Source: Candidatus Undinarchaeales archaeon (lineage in GTDB: Archaea > SpSt-1190 > JASMDC01). From it: a DNA stretch of 64,000 bases. Of the stretch, positions 61,983-64,000 are shown piece after piece. Made by a program: the position numbers and the translations under genes. Location of the stretch: contig JASMDC010000006.1 of NCBI GenBank assembly GCA_030753015.1, positions 62,001 to 126,000 on the forward strand, written 5' to 3'. Positions within the stretch are counted from its first letter, which is position 1, and the number at the start of each line of letters is the position of its first letter. Below the pieces are notes generated by a model. The model saw nothing but the letters and a program-made list of their open reading frames with translations, had not been told where the DNA came from and did no database searches.

Positions 61983-62149
61983 CCTTTCTTACAGCAGACC
62001 GGGCACTTCGGGTCCCGCTCTACGGTCATGACTTCCCCGGTGAGCGATGTCGGATCCTGGTCGAACAGCTTGTTGTAGTGTGGTTCCCCCGCACTGGTGA
62101 GGACCTTAACGACCTCCGCACCCTGTGACCGTGGCACAGGGCGCACCAT
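61979..62149 (-). CDS. 56-residue protein resembling the zinc-binding tail of E1-like enzymes
   Basis: The frame begins ATG at 62147-62149 and ends in V-E-R-D-P-K-C-P-V-C-C-K-K-G. A terminal R-x-P-x-C-P-x-C motif is typical of the C-terminus of MoeB/ThiF/UbaA-type E1 enzymes, where it forms half of a zinc site. The protein is far too short to be an E1, and an in-frame stop lies five codons upstream, so it is not an extended gene. It is convergent with the SAMP-like gene, whose partner would be an E1. It may be a small independent protein or a remnant. A GTG at 62135-62137 would suit the TATA element better. Confidence 0.45.
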   Translation of the reverse strand: MVRPVPRSQGAEVVKVLTSAGEPHYNKLFDQDPTSLTGEVMTVERDPKCPVCCKKG

Positions 62150-62152
62150 CAC

Positions 62153-62163
62153 GTTTTTAAATC
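62153..62163 (+). promoter_or_regulatory. TATA box of the tdh-kbl operon
   Basis: GTTTTTAAATC; start near 62185 and leader of about 27 bases. The reverse strand is also TATA-like and could serve the short convergent gene. Confidence 0.5.
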
Positions 62164-62211
62164 AGCCTCCGTACCCCGCCCCCTGCCACAGGACGGGAAC
62201 GGGTCATTGCC

Positions 62212-63267
62212 ATGGAAGGTAAGATGCGAGCTGTCATGAAGGTCCGGCCGGAGTACGATGGGACCGAGATCGTAGAAGTTGACATTCCCAAACCGGGCCC
62301 TACTGAGGTGCTCATCCGGAACAAGTGCGTGTCGATCTGCGGTACTGACGTCCATATATTCGATTGGGACCCGTGGGCACAGGGCCGGATCAAGACCCCG
62401 CTCATCTACGGGCACGAGTTCGCCGGTGAGATCGTCGAGGTGGGTTCTGCGGTCACCAGCGTAAAGGTGGGCGACCAGGTTTCCGGCGAGTGCCACATCG
62501 TGGACAACCGGTGCGAGATGTGTCAGTCAGGTCGGGCCCACATCTGTGACAACGTGGAAATATTCGGTGTGGACCGCACTGGTATCTTCGCAGAGTACTG
62601 CTGCATACCGGCATTCAACGTGTGGGTCAACGATCCCACGCTCCCCCCCGAATTCTGCTCCGTGCAGGACCCTCTGGGAAATGCCGTGCACACGGTCTTC
62701 TCCACGAACGTATCGGGACAATCTGTGGCGATCCTGGGAGCTGGCCCCATCGGGCTCATGGCCACTGCCGTGTGCAAGGTCTGCGGTGCCTCGGAGATCT
62801 ACGTCGTCGAGGGGAACAACAAGTACCGGGCCAAGCTCGCCAGGAAGGTGGGCGCCTACAAGACCTTCCTCGCCTCTGAACAGGATGTAGAGAAGGAGAT
62901 CCTCGAACGTACCAATGGTGCGGGTGTCGATGTCGTGCTGGAGATGTCGGGCAACGCCCATGCGTTCAACACGGGCCTGCGGATCCTCAAGAAGGGAGGT
63001 CACTTCGCGATCCTCGGAGTGTACAAGGAACCGATCCCGATCGACATCACCGACATGGTGGTATTCAAGGGCATCACGATGGTGGGTATCACAGGCCGCC
63101 ACATGTTCAAGACCTGGCAGATCACCAAGAACCTCCTCAACATCCCCTCGCTCTGCGAGGACCTGTCCACCATCATCACCCACAACATGCCCTTCGAGGA
63201 CTTCAAGAAGGGTATGGAGATCATGCGCTCCGGGCAGAGCGGTAAGGTAGTGCTGTCCCTGGAGTGA
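62212..63267 (+). CDS. tdh: L-threonine 3-dehydrogenase
   Basis: A 351-residue zinc-dependent medium-chain dehydrogenase oxidising threonine to 2-amino-3-ketobutyrate with NAD+. The catalytic zinc site includes Cys in S-I-C-G-T-D-V-H and G-H-E-F-A-G-E; the W-D-P-W-A-Q-G-R segment and I-T-G-R-H-M-F-K-T-W are specific for threonine dehydrogenases. G-A-G-P-I-G-L-M is the NAD site. The structural zinc loop has Cys-x2-Cys-x7-Cys, but the first of the usual four Cys is Asp. It is followed after 38 bases by kbl, giving the two-step threonine-to-glycine pathway. Confidence 0.94.
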   Translation: MEGKMRAVMKVRPEYDGTEIVEVDIPKPGPTEVLIRNKCVSICGTDVHIFDWDPWAQGRIKTPLIYGHEFAGEIVEVGSAVTSVKVGDQVSGECHIVDNRCEMCQSGRAHICDNVEIFGVDRTGIFAEYCCIPAFNVWVNDPTLPPEFCSVQDPLGNAVHTVFSTNVSGQSVAILGAGPIGLMATAVCKVCGASEIYVVEGNNKYRAKLARKVGAYKTFLASEQDVEKEILERTNGAGVDVVLEMSGNAHAFNTGLRILKKGGHFAILGVYKEPIPIDITDMVVFKGITMVGITGRHMFKTWQITKNLLNIPSLCEDLSTIITHNMPFEDFKKGMEIMRSGQSGKVVLSLE

Positions 63268-63305
63268 ATCACCGTCACGGTCACAACGACATGGAGGGAG
63301 GAGAC

Positions 63306-64000
63306 ATGCGCGACTCTAAGGCATTCCTGAAACAGGAGTATGAACGACTGGTCAACGAGAACCTCGACTGGCATCTCAAGGTGCTTGAGGGGCCGAGCAC
63401 CCCCCGGTGCACCATCGATGGCCGTGATGTCATCATGCTCTGCTCTAACAACTACCTCAACCTCTCCAACCACCCGAAGATAAAGCAGGCGGCCATTGAC
63501 GCCATCAAGAGCCACGGGGCCGGTTCGGGGTCCGTGCGGGCCATCGCCGGGAACATGGACATCCACGAGGTACTGGAGGCGCACCTGGCCCGGTTGAAGG
63601 ACGTCGAGGCAGCCCTGGTGTACCAGACCGGGTTCGCGGCCAATGCAGGTCTCGTCCCCCAGCTCGTGGGGGCCGGCGACATCATCATCTCCGATGAGCT
63701 CAACCATGGCAGCATCATCGACGGCGTCCGTCTCTCCAAGGCCGACAAGGGCGTGTACGCCCACAACGACATGGCCGACCTGGAGCGGGTGCTGAATGAC
63801 GCTGACAAGGACTTCAAGCGCATCCTAATCATCACCGACGGTGTGTTCTCCATGGACGGCGACATCGCTCCCTTGGACAAGATCGTCAAGCTTGCCGAGG
63901 AGTTCGGCGCCATGACATACGTTGACGACGCCCATGGTGAGGGTGTCATCGGCGATGGCGGTCGCGGTATCGTCTCTCATTTCGGTCTAGAGGGGCGAGT
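63306..64000 (+). CDS. kbl: 2-amino-3-ketobutyrate CoA ligase (glycine C-acetyltransferase), 3' truncated
   Basis: The first 231 residues are present; the frame is open at the window end. It cleaves 2-amino-3-ketobutyrate with CoA to glycine and acetyl-CoA. Motifs of the alpha-oxoamine synthase family are S-N-N-Y-L-N-L, S-G-S-V-R-A-I-A-G, Y-Q-T-G-F-A-A-N, D-E-L-N-H-G-S-I, G-V-F-S-M-D-G-D and V-D-D-A-H-G-E-G; the PLP lysine lies beyond the window. GGAGGGAGGAG precedes the ATG. Its acetyl-CoA product could enter the Cdh pathway in the oxidative direction. Confidence 0.94.
   Translation, partial: MRDSKAFLKQEYERLVNENLDWHLKVLEGPSTPRCTIDGRDVIMLCSNNYLNLSNHPKIKQAAIDAIKSHGAGSGSVRAIAGNMDIHEVLEAHLARLKDVEAALVYQTGFAANAGLVPQLVGAGDIIISDELNHGSIIDGVRLSKADKGVYAHNDMADLERVLNDADKDFKRILIITDGVFSMDGDIAPLDKIVKLAEEFGAMTYVDDAHGEGVIGDGGRGIVSHFGLEGR

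Overview
The window is about 60% GC, densely coded, and archaeal. It encodes the tetrahydromethanopterin (H4MPT) C1 branch (formylmethanofuran dehydrogenase, Ftr, Mch, F420-dependent Mtd), the archaeal five-subunit CO dehydrogenase/acetyl-CoA synthase including the epsilon subunit CdhB, an A-type ATP synthase, a SAMP/MoaD-like modifier, TATA boxes 25-30 bases before many start codons, and a tRNA-Thr without encoded CCA. No methyl-CoM reductase, Mtr or hydrogenase gene is visible. The best reading is a non-methanogenic euryarchaeal lineage (a Thermoplasmatota-like group is possible but unproven) living by the Wood-Ljungdahl pathway, either as an acetogen or run in reverse during amino-acid oxidation.

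Layout. (1) 1-2118, plus strand: the 3' part of a repeat-containing surface protein with one membrane helix and a very lysine-rich tail. (2) 2168-25585, minus strand: a nearly gap-free block read from a TATA box at about 25660. Its order is cdhA-cdhB-cdhC-cooC-cdhD-cdhE-mtd-ftr-Fe/S protein-fmdD2-fmdB2-fmdA2-fmdC2-[HdrC-GltD fusion]-[HdrA-MvhD fusion]-[fmdD-fmdB fusion]-fmdA1-fmdC1-mch, then a small zinc protein with its own promoter. This is the whole archaeal Wood-Ljungdahl pathway except methylene-H4MPT reductase (mer). (3) 25916-36309, minus: a Gfo/Idh oxidoreductase, then atpHIKECFABD followed by a CBS-domain gene. (4) 36446-47012, plus: a coiled-coil mini-gene, two glutamate dehydrogenases (one lacking the catalytic Lys), then a five-gene NuoE-NuoF-NuoG/NfnA-NfnB-like operon. 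(5) 47095-64000, both strands: mostly single genes: PEP/pyruvate-binding protein, GT-C-type membrane protein, NodU-type carbamoyltransferase, XdhC, MtnA-like isomerase, double RAM protein plus phosphoesterase lipoprotein, two DegT-fold proteins, membrane transglutaminase, tRNA-Thr(CGU), hydrolase, SAMP-like protein, and threonine dehydrogenase/KBL (cut by the window end).

How it fits together. CO2 would be fixed on methanofuran by two formylmethanofuran dehydrogenases, passed to H4MPT by Ftr, and converted by Mch and Mtd. The methyl group would join CO on the Cdh complex to give acetyl-CoA. The low-potential electrons for the first step plausibly come from a flavin-based bifurcating assembly made of the HdrA-MvhD and HdrC-GltD fusions encoded between the two fmd sets; no HdrB, hydrogenase or polyferredoxin is encoded beside it. 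The NuoEFG-NfnAB operon looks like a second soluble bifurcating/transhydrogenating complex linking NADH, NADPH and ferredoxin, next to a glutamate dehydrogenase. The ATP synthase rotor subunit keeps a full set of residues known to bind Na+, so Na+ coupling is predicted.
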